Below, piece after piece: positions 8,920 through 16,864 of a stretch of 64,000 bases of DNA. The first letter of the stretch is position 1; each line of letters opens with the position of its first letter. The position numbers and the translations under genes are program-made. Source of the DNA: Streptomyces acidiscabies (lineage in GTDB: Bacteria; Actinomycetota; Actinomycetes; Streptomycetales; Streptomycetaceae); contig NZ_JAGJBY010000001.1 of assembly GCF_020010905.1 (NCBI RefSeq), positions 496,001 through 560,000 of the forward strand, written 5' to 3'. Below the pieces are notes generated by a model, which was not told the DNA's origin, did no database searches, and saw only the letters and a program-made list of their open reading frames with translations.

Positions 8920-9210
8920 ATGACCCCTTCACCCCTGACCTGGCGAAAGTCCTCGTACAGCGAAAACGGAGGCCAGTGCGTAGAGGTAGCCACCTCCGCC
9001 TGGCGAACCTCCTCCTACAGCAACAACGGCGGCCAGTGCGTACAAGTCGCCACCTGGCACAAATCCACGCACAGCGAAAACGGCGGCGCCTGCGTAGAAA
9101 TCGCCCCCACCCCCACCACCACCCTCATCCGCGACTCCAAAGCCCTCCCCAACGCCCCCACCCTCCACATCCCCACCCCCGCCTTCACCGCCTTCCTCGC
9201 CTCCCTCTAA
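8920..9210 (+). CDS. DUF397-like protein with three N-terminal half-motifs
   Basis: 96 residues. The first half of DUF397 occurs three times in tandem: WRKSSYSENGGQCVEVAT, WRTSSYSNNGGQCVQVAT and WHKSTHSENGGACVEIAP. A single C-terminal half follows (LIRDSKALPNAPTLHIP, then FTAFLASL). A normal DUF397 protein has one first half. The extra copies keep their Ser, Gly-Gly and Cys residues, arguing that they are used. It follows the XRE/DUF397 pair and ends overlapping the convergent Nudix gene by four bases. Confidence 0.85.
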   Translation: MTPSPLTWRKSSYSENGGQCVEVATSAWRTSSYSNNGGQCVQVATWHKSTHSENGGACVEIAPTPTTTLIRDSKALPNAPTLHIPTPAFTAFLASL

Positions 9211-9620
9211 ACCGCCCCCACCCGGTCGAGATACTCCTGCACCGGCCCGTACACCCCATACGGCACATACTCAGGAAGCTCCCCCACCCCACACCACACC
9301 ACCTCGGCCAACTCCTCCCGGTCCGCGACGTACGCCTCCCCCGAAACCACCTCACAGGCCACGTACGCCATCCGCCGCCCCGTCTTGGGATGCACCCTCC
9401 CCCCAAGCCCCCGCACCACCCTCACCACCACCCCGGTCTCCTCCCCCACCTCCCGCACAGCGGCTTCCTCCGCCGACTCCCCGGCTTCAACTTCCCCCGC
9501 CGGGAACTGCCACAACAACTCCCCCTCCCGCACCCGCCGCCGAACGAGCAGCACACACCCGTCCCGCACAACAACCGCAGCCGCGATCCCGGGCCGGTCA
9601 CTGCCCGTCTCCGTCGTCAT
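9207..9620 (-). CDS. Nudix hydrolase
   Basis: 137 residues with a canonical Nudix box GX5EX7REUXEEXGU (starting GEVEAGESAEEAAVREVGEE), which binds Mg2+ and hydrolyses a nucleoside-diphosphate-linked substrate. The N-terminal strand AAAVVVRDGCVLLVRRR and the C-terminal EEL..VVW segment fit the fold. The substrate cannot be read from sequence. Cytoplasmic. Confidence 0.9.
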   Translation of the reverse strand: MTTETGSDRPGIAAAVVVRDGCVLLVRRRVREGELLWQFPAGEVEAGESAEEAAVREVGEETGVVVRVVRGLGGRVHPKTGRRMAYVACEVVSGEAYVADREELAEVVWCGVGELPEYVPYGVYGPVQEYLDRVGAV

Positions 9621-9637
9621 CCGGCATACCTCTCAGG

Positions 9638-10162
9638 TCAAGGTCGACGCGCGCCACTCACGTACTCCAGGAACGGCACCGACTCCGCGACCGCGAGCCG
9701 TCGCCAGCTCCGGTACGGCTCCGGGTCGCCCTCGTACAACTCACGTCCGGTCTGCGTGCCGTCCGGGCGGTAGTTCATGAGGACGACCTTGGACTCGTCG
9801 AACATCCAGAAGTCCTGGGCCGGGAGGCCGGGGTTCGGGCGGTCGGTGAGGTCGAGGATGCGGATGTCCTCGCCGGCGGTCACGTGGTGGCGGTAGTAGT
9901 ACTCGAACTCGAAGCGGAGGTAGTCGGAGAGGGGGCGGGCGAGGATGTGGACGCGGCCGACGTACTTGCCCTCCGCGGTCCATGCGCGGACCTCGTCCAT
10001 CCACGCGGACGCGTAGCCGTCCGGCGACTTCTCCCCCGCGAGGAACCTCGCCGGCTTCTCCGCCTCCTGCGCCATCGTGTAGACCGGCAGCGTCTCCAGC
10101 CGCCACGCCTCGCTCCGCATCGAGTCGAAGCAGTCGCTCCACGCGTCACCGTCCAAGAGCAC
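9638..10162 (-). CDS. DUF6879 family protein
   Basis: 174 residues from GTG 10162, preceded by GGAGGGAGA. The pattern CFDSMRSEAWRLETLPVYT, then FEFEYYYRHHVTAGEDIRILD, WMFDESKVVLMNYRPDG and a C-terminal Arg-rich helix is that of DUF6879, a Streptomyces family commonly near XRE/DUF397 genes. Molecular function unknown. Its first ~128 codons lie in repeat A, and a truncated second copy is at 18142-18555. Confidence 0.8.
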   Translation of the reverse strand: MLLDGDAWSDCFDSMRSEAWRLETLPVYTMAQEAEKPARFLAGEKSPDGYASAWMDEVRAWTAEGKYVGRVHILARPLSDYLRFEFEYYYRHHVTAGEDIRILDLTDRPNPGLPAQDFWMFDESKVVLMNYRPDGTQTGRELYEGDPEPYRSWRRLAVAESVPFLEYVSGARRP

Positions 10163-10496
10163 GGGATGTCTCCCTCCACACGGAATCTCCGCCCACACCG
10201 GGAAGCTACTATGCGTGCCCCCGCATAAACAGGGCGTGTTGCTGAGCCCCGAGGGAGCGCCCTCGTAACCCGGCAAGCATGAAGCCCCTTCCGTCGAGGA
10301 GCAGCCCATGGCCATCACCCGCGACCACATCCGCGAGACCCTCACCGCGTACGTCGACACCCGGCCCGGCGAGAAGGAGTTCCTCGCACCGGTCCTGGAA
10401 CTCCTCGGCACCGACGCCGAGTTGACCAGCCGCAAGGAGTTCCGGGGACACGCCACCGCCGGAGCCGTACTCGTCGACGACGACGCGCAAGTCCTC
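9778..10496. repeat. Direct repeat A (719 bp)
   Basis: This segment recurs in the same orientation at 18171-18889 with a few substitutions and the same length. It covers the 5' part of the DUF6879 gene, the divergent promoter region and the first 63 codons of the Nudix gene. At both ends the similarity stops abruptly. Confidence 0.9.
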
Positions 10497-10850
10497 CTCA
10501 TCCACCACAACGCCCTCGGCACCTGGCTCACCCCGGGCGGACACCTGGAGCCCGAGGACAGCACCCTCCTGGACGCCGCCCTGCGCGAACTCGCCGAGGA
10601 GACCGGCATCTCCGCCGGTGTCACCCCGCTCCTGACCCTGCCGGTCCACATCGATGTCCACGCCATCCCGGCCAACCCCGCGAAGAACGAACCGGCGCAC
10701 CAGCACTTCGACTTCAGGTACCTGTTCCGGCTGGCCGGAGACCGTGACATCACCTTGCAGGCAGAGGAAGTGAACGGCTTCGCCTGGCGTCCCCTGGACG
10801 ACCTCGGCGACGCGACGCTCCGACGACACGTCCATGAGGCCCTCCGCTGA
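10308..10850 (+). CDS. Nudix hydrolase with variant Nudix box
   Basis: 180 residues. Start ATG 10308 follows GAGGAG. A helical N-terminal extension (residues 1-45) precedes the Nudix fold. The box GGHLEPEDSTLLDAALRELA, then EETGI, has Asp in place of the first Glu and one extra residue before REL; such variants occur in actinobacterial MutT-like proteins, so activity is likely. The first third is duplicated at 18702-18893. Confidence 0.85.
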   Translation: MAITRDHIRETLTAYVDTRPGEKEFLAPVLELLGTDAELTSRKEFRGHATAGAVLVDDDAQVLLIHHNALGTWLTPGGHLEPEDSTLLDAALRELAEETGISAGVTPLLTLPVHIDVHAIPANPAKNEPAHQHFDFRYLFRLAGDRDITLQAEEVNGFAWRPLDDLGDATLRRHVHEALR

Positions 10851-10920
10851 AACGGCCGCCGAGCCACAGGACGCTGGTCGCCAAGAAGACCCCTACGCCC
10901 CTGACCTGGCGAACCTCCGC

Positions 10921-11748
10921 CTAAGACGCCCCCTTGGGCCCTCGGCAGACGAGGATGCCTCCCAGGCAGGTGATGCGGAACGAGCCCTCCGTCTCGATGA
11001 CCTCGTCGACCCGTTCTCGCGCGCGCTCGATCGTCTCCCGGAACGGAACGCCCTCCTTGTCCGCCCAGGCTTCGTAGGAGGCCAAGTGCGCGACGACCGG
11101 TTCGGCCTCGGTCACCTCGATCACCCCGGGGAGAGGGATCGTCCGAAGGTCGCCGAAGACCTGGCCGAGGATCGCCGGGGCGTCTTCCAGAGTGAAGCGG
11201 GCGGAGAGCTGTACTCGGGCCGGGCCCTTCTCGATGCCGAGCACATCGCCTGCGGCCCGGCGCCAGAGCTGCTCCAGTTCCCGCTTGTCGGTACGGCTGT
11301 TGGTGGAGACGACCGCGATACCGCCGGGCGCGAGGACCCGGCCCAACTCCCGCACCGCCAGCGCCTGATCCTGCACGTGATACAGCATGTGCAGCGCCAG
11401 GACCGCGCCGAGGACTCCATCGGCGACGGGAAGCTGCTGGACATCCGCGACGACCGCCCCGGGGACCGCGCCGAGGATTCCGGGGGAGACGTCCATGGGG
11501 AGCACGCGCAAGTCGGGACGCTCCCCCCGTACCCGGGTGACGAACTTCCCGTTGCCGCAGCCGACGTCCGCGACCGCGCCGCGTACGTCGGCCAGTTCGT
11601 TCACGACGATGCCCGGGAGGTCGTGGCGCGGGGTCTGCCACCGGTACAGGGACTGGCGGGCGGCAAGGTGCTCACCCGTGCCGTACGCCTTGGTGGTGAG
11701 AAGGCCGCGGTCGGTGACGGAAGGGTCAGGTGTGGGCCGAGTGGTCAT
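10921..11748 (-). CDS. SAM-dependent methyltransferase (class I)
   Basis: 275 residues from ATG 11748 (MTTRPTPDPSVTDRGLL). The Rossmann motif I is AVADVGCGNGKF, followed by LRVLPMDVSPGIL, a VLALHMLYHV segment and LGRVLAPGGIAVVST, the order found in UbiE/Methyltransf_11 proteins. Substrate unknown. The frame continues upstream without a stop into a different gene fragment (11749-12012), but the ATG and the family length favour the start given. Confidence 0.85.
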   Translation of the reverse strand: MTTRPTPDPSVTDRGLLTTKAYGTGEHLAARQSLYRWQTPRHDLPGIVVNELADVRGAVADVGCGNGKFVTRVRGERPDLRVLPMDVSPGILGAVPGAVVADVQQLPVADGVLGAVLALHMLYHVQDQALAVRELGRVLAPGGIAVVSTNSRTDKRELEQLWRRAAGDVLGIEKGPARVQLSARFTLEDAPAILGQVFGDLRTIPLPGVIEVTEAEPVVAHLASYEAWADKEGVPFRETIERARERVDEVIETEGSFRITCLGGILVCRGPKGAS

Positions 11749-12012
11749 CAAGGCTCCGTAGGTTGTCGGCGAAAGCCGGGACGGCCGGTCACCTCGAAAA
11801 TGTGCGCGCAGATCGACCGCCGACCGCGCGCCACGGTACGGCTCGCTGCCGAGGAGTGCGGCCAGATCGCGGAGCCTGATGGTGATGCTCGCCGTGTAAG
11901 TCCCCGCAGCGAACACTTCCGAGAGCTTCGCGCCGGCTCCTTCGATCTCTCCGCTCGCCAGGCAAGCCGTCGCAAGATCCAGACGTGCGGCGTGGTGGGG
12001 TGCCGTGGCCAC
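11749..12012 (-). pseudogene. C-terminal fragment of a TPR-type regulator
   Basis: Open frame of about 88 codons continuous with the methyltransferase frame. HHAARLDLATACLASGEIEG and a later LRDLAALLGSEP segment resemble the helical C-terminus of Streptomyces XRE regulators with TPR-like repeats. The 5' part is missing: it is cut exactly where repeat B begins. Assignment is by resemblance only. Confidence 0.45.
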
Positions 12013-12015
12013 TAC

Positions 12016-12341
12016 CATGCGGCTTCGAATTCCCCGAGCTTGACGAGCGGGCCATCGACGACATCAGGGACTATCACTTCCCTGGTGGATCCCTGACGGA
12101 CCCCAGCAAGGGACTTTTCCGGGCAGATCTGACCGACGAACAACTGGAACACATATTCCAGAAGGGCCTGGAGACCCAAATGACGGGCCCCAACGCGGAA
12201 AACTACTACGAGCGCGTCTTCGACAGTGGTATCCCCAACGTAGGGGTCACCTCGGCAACCCAAGGCGCACAGGCCACCAGTAGAATCATGCTGGTCTGCA
12301 GCAAGTGGGGCGATGTAATCACGATGTACCCCATCCCCTAG
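12016..12341 (+). CDS. Orphan polymorphic-toxin C-terminal module, copy 1
   Basis: About 107 codons beginning within repeat B (CGFEFPELDERAIDDIRDYH). No ATG, GTG or TTG precedes the conserved region inside the repeat, so this looks like a toxin tip without its delivery protein. The motif LTDEQLEHIFQKGLE, then GVTSA and SRIMLVCSKWGDVITMYPI, has the helix-then-strands order of BECR-type RNase toxins such as EndoU or colicin-D-like tips; that fold is an inference. In copy 1 the frame can be entered from GTG 11985 upstream. An immunity gene follows after 19 bp. Confidence 0.6.
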
Positions 12342-12360
12342 CCCGGGAAGGAATCGCGCA

Positions 12361-12651
12361 ATGGGCCTCGGAATATATGTCAAGGATGTTAGACGCGACG
12401 AGCTGGAGTACATCGGCGATGACGCCGAAGACTCATTCGGCGCCATGTGTCGACGGGCTCCAGAGACCAGTCTGCGGCGTGGCGTAATGCAGTACGGGCA
12501 GACAATGTTCAACTCGTATCAGTTGTACAGATTCGTAGAAGAACTGGAGGCTCTCCCGCCCAGCGAGGTGACGCCGAAAATCCAGCAGGTCCTCGACGGG
12601 GCTCGACGGGCCATCCGTAAATCGGGATACCTGTACTTCGTCGGAGACTAA
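12361..12651 (+). CDS. Predicted immunity protein, copy 1
   Basis: 96 residues, ATG 12361 with GGAAGGA eight bases upstream. Begins MGLGIYVKDVRRDELEYIGD and ends KSGYLYFVGD. Small, acidic and placed directly after the toxin module, as expected of an immunity partner. Its stop codon was changed from TAG (as in copy 2) to TAA by the IS insertion, whose first base supplies the last A. I do not recognise the family. Confidence 0.65.
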   Translation: MGLGIYVKDVRRDELEYIGDDAEDSFGAMCRRAPETSLRRGVMQYGQTMFNSYQLYRFVEELEALPPSEVTPKIQQVLDGARRAIRKSGYLYFVGD

Positions 12652-13528
12652 GGGCTGTCCCGTAACTGCTGGTCACGGGTGAGATGATCTTGATGTGTCT
12701 GGTGTGATCACGGCGTCGGAGCCGTCCTGGATAGCCCCGTTCACCGGGCTGAGCCCCCGCCTGTTCGGCAAGCTGGTGACCGTACTGCGGCGCGAAGGTG
12801 CGGATGCGGTCCGCAAGGGCCGGCCGTGGAGCCTCCCGCTGGAGGACCGGGCTCTGCTGGTCGCGGCGTACTGGCGCACGAACTTGACGATGCGCCAGCT
12901 CGCCCCGCTCTTCGGGGTGTCCAAGTCGGCAGCCGACCGCATCATCGACCACCTCGGGCCGATGCTCGCGCTCCAGCCCCGCAAGCGGTTCGCCAAGGAC
13001 ACCGTGCTCATCGTGGACGGCACCCTGGTCCCCACCCGGGACCACACGGTCGCGGAGCAGTCCAAGAACTACCGGTACTCGACCAACCATCAGGTCGTCA
13101 TCGACGCCGACACCCGCCTGGTCGTCGTGGTGGGCCGGCCTCTCGCCGGAAACCGCAACGACTGCAAGGCGTGGGAGGAATCCGGCGCCAAAGCCGCTGT
13201 CGGCAAGACCATGACGATCGCCGACGGCGGCTATCCCGGGACCGGGCTCGTCATGCCCCACCGCCGGCGCAAGGGCGAAGACCTTCCGGACTGGAAGGAA
13301 GCACACAACAAGTCCCACAAGCAGGTCCGCGCCCGCGTCGAGCACGTCTTCGCCCGCATGAAGACCTGGAAGATCCTCCGCGACTGCCGCCTCAAAGGCG
13401 ATGGCGTCCACCACGCCATGCTCGGCATCGCCCGGATACACAACCTCGCCCTCGCCGGATAGACGAGCGGCCCGCACGACGGCCAACCACGCCCGAGACA
13501 GCTCGAAGATCATTTACGGGACAGTCCT
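12651..13528 (+). mobile_element. IS5-family insertion sequence
   Basis: 878 bp. Terminal inverted repeats AGGGCTGTCCCGTAA and AGGACTGTCCCGTAA (inverted at 13514-13528) differ at one of 15 positions. Both sides carry TA, and the uninterrupted copy B' shows a single TA here, proving the target duplication. One transposase gene fills the element. Confidence 0.95.
12695..13462 (+). CDS. IS5-family transposase
   Basis: 255 residues from GTG 12695. DDE transposase with catalytic residues in LIVDGTLVPT (D), IADGGYPG (D) and RARVEHVFARMK (E). The N-terminal part (LTMRQLAPLFGVSKSAADRI) is an HTH_Tnp_4-like DNA-binding domain. It is full length and seems intact, so the element may be active. Confidence 0.95.
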   Translation: MSGVITASEPSWIAPFTGLSPRLFGKLVTVLRREGADAVRKGRPWSLPLEDRALLVAAYWRTNLTMRQLAPLFGVSKSAADRIIDHLGPMLALQPRKRFAKDTVLIVDGTLVPTRDHTVAEQSKNYRYSTNHQVVIDADTRLVVVVGRPLAGNRNDCKAWEESGAKAAVGKTMTIADGGYPGTGLVMPHRRRKGEDLPDWKEAHNKSHKQVRARVEHVFARMKTWKILRDCRLKGDGVHHAMLGIARIHNLALAG

Positions 13529-13551
13529 TAGGTCCCGAACCCGCGTGTAAA

Positions 13552-13588
13552 CGCATTGCCCGGCGGAACTCATCCGCCGGGCAATGCG
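13552..13588. terminator. 15-bp perfect hairpin after immunity gene, copy 1
   Basis: CGCATTGCCCGGCGG pairs exactly with CCGCCGGGCAATGCG around AACTCAT. No T-run, as is common for Streptomyces terminators. In this copy the IS separates it from the immunity gene. Confidence 0.7.
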
Positions 13589-13697
13589 GCTCGCACACGG
13601 TAAACAGGGTCTTCGAATTTAGTGAATCCAGGCTCAGAGTATAAATTTCGCCAGGACCCCAGAAACTTCAGCATGCAGCCCATCCGCAAAACGAGTA

Positions 13698-14847
13698 CTC
13701 AGGTTGAACTCGTAGGTTCCGGCCCTTCGATCGTCAGCCCGGTTGCTGTCAGGCAGCCGATCAAGAGATGGGGTCGGAACTGGATCTTCTTCAGCCTGCG
13801 CTTCACGATGCGGACGAGTCCGTCGAGGTCTGCGGCAACGAAGTTGGCGATGCTCCGTTTGAGCAGGGACCACACGCCCTCGGCAGGGTTCAACTCGGGT
13901 GCGTACGCGGGCATCTGAAACACCGTGAGCCAGTCGCTGTGCTCCTCGACGTACCGTGTCAGCCGCGCGTCGAGATGCACGTTGAGGTTGTCCCAGCACC
14001 ACACCAGCGGCGCGTCCAGCTGCTGGTGCACCGCCTCGATCAGGTCCCGGTAGTCGCTCCAGGCGAACGTCTTCGACTCCCCGCGCCGCCCGCGGCAGAC
14101 GTGCAGCCGGTAGAAGAAGTGAGCACGGTGGCCGGAGCGGAAGCAGACCGCTCCTGCCACGTTGACCCGCCCACTGCCTCTGCCACGCACCCGCACCACC
14201 GGCCGTGCCCCGCGCCCAGGTCCGGCCCTTCGGCGGCCTCAGCCCCTGCCCGGCCTCGTCCTCGAAGCAGACGTAGGCGCCCAGGTGCTCCGCGGTGGTT
14301 TTACCTGCGGCCACACCTGCTCCTTCCACATCTCGATCGCCTCCTCGTCGCGCTCCACGGCCCGGCGCACCGGGACCTGGCTGGACCAGCCGTGCCGGCG
14401 CATCAGCTTCCACACGCCCTCGACCGTGTACCCGACGTGGAACATCCGCCCGATCACCGTCTTGATCCGCTTCAGCGTCCACCGCTGGTCGTCGGTGAAC
14501 CCGAATGCGGCCGGCCCCCGCTCCAGCGCCGCCTCCAGACGCAGCCACTGCCGCACCGACAGCCGCTCACGCGACACCGGCCCCTTCGACCGCAACGCCT
14601 CGACACCGCCCGCCTTCCAGGCCCGGCGCCACGTGCGCACCGCACGCCCGGAGACCCGGAACTCCGCCGCGATCACAGCAGTCGACTCGCCCCGCCCGAA
14701 CCACTCGGCCGCCTCCAGACGCAGCCGCTCCCTGCGCTCCTGCTCGGCGGGCGTGTACCCGCCCCGCTGCCCGTACCTCATGATCCCGTCGTACCGCGAG
14801 GATCAAGGAACGTCACGACCCGACGGAACCTACGAGTTCAACCTGAG
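13698..14847 (-). mobile_element. IS630-family insertion sequence
   Basis: 1150 bp, flanked by TA on both sides (13696-13697 and 14848-14849), the target of IS630/Tc1-type elements. The ends are perfect inverted repeats of at least 24 bp (13698-13721 against 14824-14847; outermost bases CTCAGGTTGAACTC). It sits exactly at the right end of repeat B. Confidence 0.93.
13699..14781 (-). pseudogene. IS630-family transposase, frameshifted
   Basis: The coding parts are N-terminal HTH domains (14781 to about 14300: ESTAVIAAEFRVSGRAVRTW), a middle segment in the -1 frame (about 14300-14215: HLGAYVCFEDEAGQGLRPPK) and a C-terminal segment back in the first frame (14215-13699: LVWCWDNLNVH, APELNPAEGVWSL). 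The DDE residues are present (FEDE, WDN, NPAE). Joining them needs a -1 shift at GTAAAAC and a compensating shift near TGGGCGCGGGGC. This is either two disabling indels or partly programmed frameshifting. Confidence 0.8.
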
Positions 14848-14879
14848 TAGGGGTGCGAAGCACCGGGCGGTGGGGAAAA

Positions 14880-15431
14880 ATGCCGTGTGTGGATCAGGGA
14901 CTAGTGGCGATGTGGACGGCGGCCATCACCGGTTTCACGAGTGCGGCGGGGGCTGTCCTCGGGGCTGGTATGTCGGGGCGAGGGAACCTCAAAGTGGCGG
15001 CGCACCAGAGTGCCGCAGAACTGGAGAAAGAAGGCAGAACCGAACTAAAGGGGCGTATTGACAAGTTCGACGTCAAGATCACGGCTTTAGATCAAGCTGC
15101 GACGAGTCTTGTTGAATCACTCCGCGCAGGTCAGTGGACTGCGCAAGTTGAGACCGATTACCGTGCCGCCGCGGCGATGGCGAGGGGTGCTATCCGTGCA
15201 GAGATCACGCCCGCTGTTGCGGACGAGAAATTGAAGAAGGCTGCGAACTTGGTGGATTCTGAAGTTCGTGCCCTCATAAAGGCTGCGGACTTCGTGCGGT
15301 CGAATCCCACTTATGCTCAAGACCCTGATTCGGAGCCCAGTAAAAGATGGAGTGCAGCTTGTGAACGTCTGGAATTGGCGAGGAATCTATTTGCATCAGC
15401 GGTAGGTGATGCAATCGGATTGCAGAACTAG
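14880..15431 (+). CDS. Hypothetical protein, low-GC
   Basis: 183 residues from ATG 14880 (other starts: GTG 14889, ATG 14910). An N-terminal stretch WTAAITGFTSAAGAVLGAGM could span the membrane; the rest is helical with predicted coiled coil (AAELEKEGRTELKGRIDKF). Codon use is visibly less GC-biased than in neighbouring genes, consistent with recent acquisition. The IS630 element ends 32 bp upstream and may have removed its promoter. Not recognised. Confidence 0.6.
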   Translation: MPCVDQGLVAMWTAAITGFTSAAGAVLGAGMSGRGNLKVAAHQSAAELEKEGRTELKGRIDKFDVKITALDQAATSLVESLRAGQWTAQVETDYRAAAAMARGAIRAEITPAVADEKLKKAANLVDSEVRALIKAADFVRSNPTYAQDPDSEPSKRWSAACERLELARNLFASAVGDAIGLQN

Positions 15432-15853
15432 GAGCCGTTCAGCAGCTTGTAAAGCTCCTCGTCCATGTCGACTTCCGGAGGAGCCTCAGAAGACGCTGAG
15501 GATTCGCTCTCATCGGGCTTGTCGAAAGTCATTCGGAGACGGGCGCGGTCCTCGACCGTCGCGCCCCACTTGGCAACCCGCTGCCGGATCTCCCCGGCTA
15601 GTTTCAAATCGCCCTTGAAGAGGCCATCCACGAGCTTTGCCGTCAGCTCAAGCTCAGCCCAGTCGGTCTCAGCCCAAGCCGCCGTCTGCGGCGCCGTGCT
15701 CCACGTCTTCCAGAACCGCTTGGCTCCGGGGGTCGTGATCCCGAGCCCCTTCGGCAGCTCACGGCCGGGCTGGGGCTCCGCCGGCAACTTCTGTGCGTGC
15801 TGGTGGGTGTTGCGCCTCTGCGCGTTGTCCTTGGGCGCGGGACCCCTGGTCAT
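15428..15853 (-). CDS. Phage terminase small subunit-like protein
   Basis: 141 residues from ATG 15853. The start MTRGPAPKDNAQRRNTHQHA, then WAELELTAKLVDGLFKGDLK and GATVEDRARLRM, follows the pattern of P27-type small terminase subunits of actinobacterial phages, which recognise phage DNA for packaging. No large terminase follows, so this is a prophage remnant or a captured fragment. The stop overlaps the convergent gene's end. Confidence 0.75.
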   Translation of the reverse strand: MTRGPAPKDNAQRRNTHQHAQKLPAEPQPGRELPKGLGITTPGAKRFWKTWSTAPQTAAWAETDWAELELTAKLVDGLFKGDLKLAGEIRQRVAKWGATVEDRARLRMTFDKPDESESSASSEAPPEVDMDEELYKLLNGS

Positions 15854-16011
15854 CCGAGCTGCACCCCCGACACGTCCACGCCGTACAGGTCGGCCAGATC
15901 CTCTAGCTCGAAGATCGCGTCCTGACGCCAACTGTTCTTGCGCTGAGCCCGGTTGGGCTGGTCGGCAGCACGCAGACGGGGGCCCTCGGGCTCGTCCTGG
16001 GCGTCGAACAT
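15850..16011 (-). CDS. Small phage-type protein upstream of terminase
   Basis: 53 residues from ATG 16011 (MFDAQDEPEGPRLRAADQPN), ending with an ATGA overlap into the terminase start. A short acidic and basic protein with no recognised domain. Its position and coupling suggest a phage gene of the packaging region. Confidence 0.55.
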   Translation of the reverse strand: MFDAQDEPEGPRLRAADQPNRAQRKNSWRQDAIFELEDLADLYGVDVSGVQLG

Positions 16012-16068
16012 TGGTGCACCACTTCCTTGAGGTAACAACAAAGAAGGCCCCTCCTCGGGGGCCTGGCA

Positions 16069-16144
16069 TGGTCTAGTCGGCAGGTCTCGAACCTGCGGCC
16101 TCCGCATCCCAAATGCGGCGCTCTGCCTACTGAGCTACGACCAG
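16069..16144 (-). tRNA. tRNA-Pro (UGG)
   Basis: 76 nt. Full cloverleaf with seven acceptor pairs (CTGGTCG/CGACTAG, one G-U), anticodon loop TTTGGGA and an encoded 3' CCA. It is the left-most tRNA of the array and the only one with encoded CCA. Confidence 0.9.
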
Positions 16145-16295
16145 AGGGACCCACCACCAGGACCGAGCTGGTGTCAGTGGGCCTGCACCGATTCCCCCAG
16201 CGCTGTATGTCTGGGCCACCTCGTATGTGCCACGGTGGTGTTGCCGCGTCATGACCGCGAGTCGGTCAGTCGGTCAGAGGAGACGGCAACCGATG

Positions 16296-16368
16296 CTGGG
16301 CCGGTTGGCTTCGAACCAACAACCTCCGGTTTTGGAGACCGGTGCTCTCCCAGTTGAGCTACGTCCCA
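16296..16368 (-). tRNA. tRNA-Trp (CCA)
   Basis: 73 nt. Anticodon stem CCGGT/ACCGG around CTCCAAA; T-arm GTTGG TTCGAAG CCAAC. One mismatch (A-G) in the acceptor stem. No encoded CCA. Confidence 0.85.
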
Positions 16369-16430
16369 TTGTGAGAGAGCCGCCCTCTGACGGCCGAGGA
16401 GTGCATGCCTCGCTTGCGTCTCTCACTCCG

Positions 16431-16504
16431 TACCCACTGAGGGATTCGAACCCCCACGCATCTGGGCCTTAGCCAGACGGCTTTGCCGTTTTGCCTAAGT
16501 GGGC
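16431..16504 (-). tRNA. tRNA, anticodon AAG by position (Leu?), atypical
   Basis: 74 nt. Acceptor GCCCACT/AGTGGGT, anticodon arm TCTGG CTAAGGC CCAGA and T-arm GGGGG TTCGAAT CCCTC. Loop position gives AAG, but a leucine tRNA should have a long variable arm and this one has only five bases. The identity is therefore doubtful although the fold is good. Confidence 0.6.
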
Positions 16505-16582
16505 GGGCCCGGTATTTACATGATCCGGAAACACGCACGGGAAGAGTTTAGACATAGGAGTAGAACCGTGAATCACTCCTAG

Positions 16583-16655
16583 TGGATCTGGTAGGACTCG
16601 AACCTACGGCTAGAGGATTAAGAGTCCCCTGCTCTACCAACTGAGCTACAGATCC
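16583..16655 (-). tRNA. tRNA-Lys (CUU)
   Basis: 73 nt. Acceptor GGATCTG/CAGATCC fully paired, anticodon loop CTCTTAA, T-arm GTAGG TTCGAGT CCTAC. No encoded CCA. Confidence 0.92.
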
Positions 16656-16659
16656 AAAG

Positions 16660-16731
16660 CTCCCCGTCAAGGACTCGAACCTTGATTGCCGGGGCCAGAA
16701 CCCGGTGTGCTGCCGATTACACCAACAGGGA
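16660..16731 (-). tRNA. tRNA-Gln (CUG)
   Basis: 72 nt. Acceptor TCCCTGT/ACGGGGA (one G-U), anticodon arm CCGGG TTCTGGC CCCGG, discriminator G. No encoded CCA. Confidence 0.9.
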
Positions 16732-16736
16732 ATGTA

Positions 16737-16808
16737 GGCGCGTTACGGGATTCGAACCCGTGTTGCCTCCCGGAAGGGGAGGAGTCCTGACCGCTAGACG
16801 AAACGCGC
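16737..16808 (-). tRNA. tRNA-Glu (UUC), with C at position 33
   Basis: 72 nt. The body matches bacterial tRNA-Glu (GTCTAGCGGTCAGGAC D-arm, ACACGGGTTCGAATCCCGT T-arm) and the acceptor GCGCGTT/AACGCGC is perfect. The anticodon loop is CCTTCCG, which puts C where U33 is nearly universal. Confidence 0.85.
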
Positions 16809-16864
16809 GTCTCCTCCATCCCCTGATCAGGGGGAGTTTCAGAGACAGGGGAGCTACCCCACAG

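Larger units (their letters stand above)
12013..13697. repeat. Direct repeat B, split by an IS5-type element
   Basis: Without the 878-bp insertion and its 2-bp target duplication this copy is 805 bp, the same length as B' at 17101-17905, with scattered substitutions. It carries an orphan toxin module, an immunity gene, a strong hairpin and an AT-richer tail, and ends at the TA into which the IS630-type element inserted. Confidence 0.92.
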
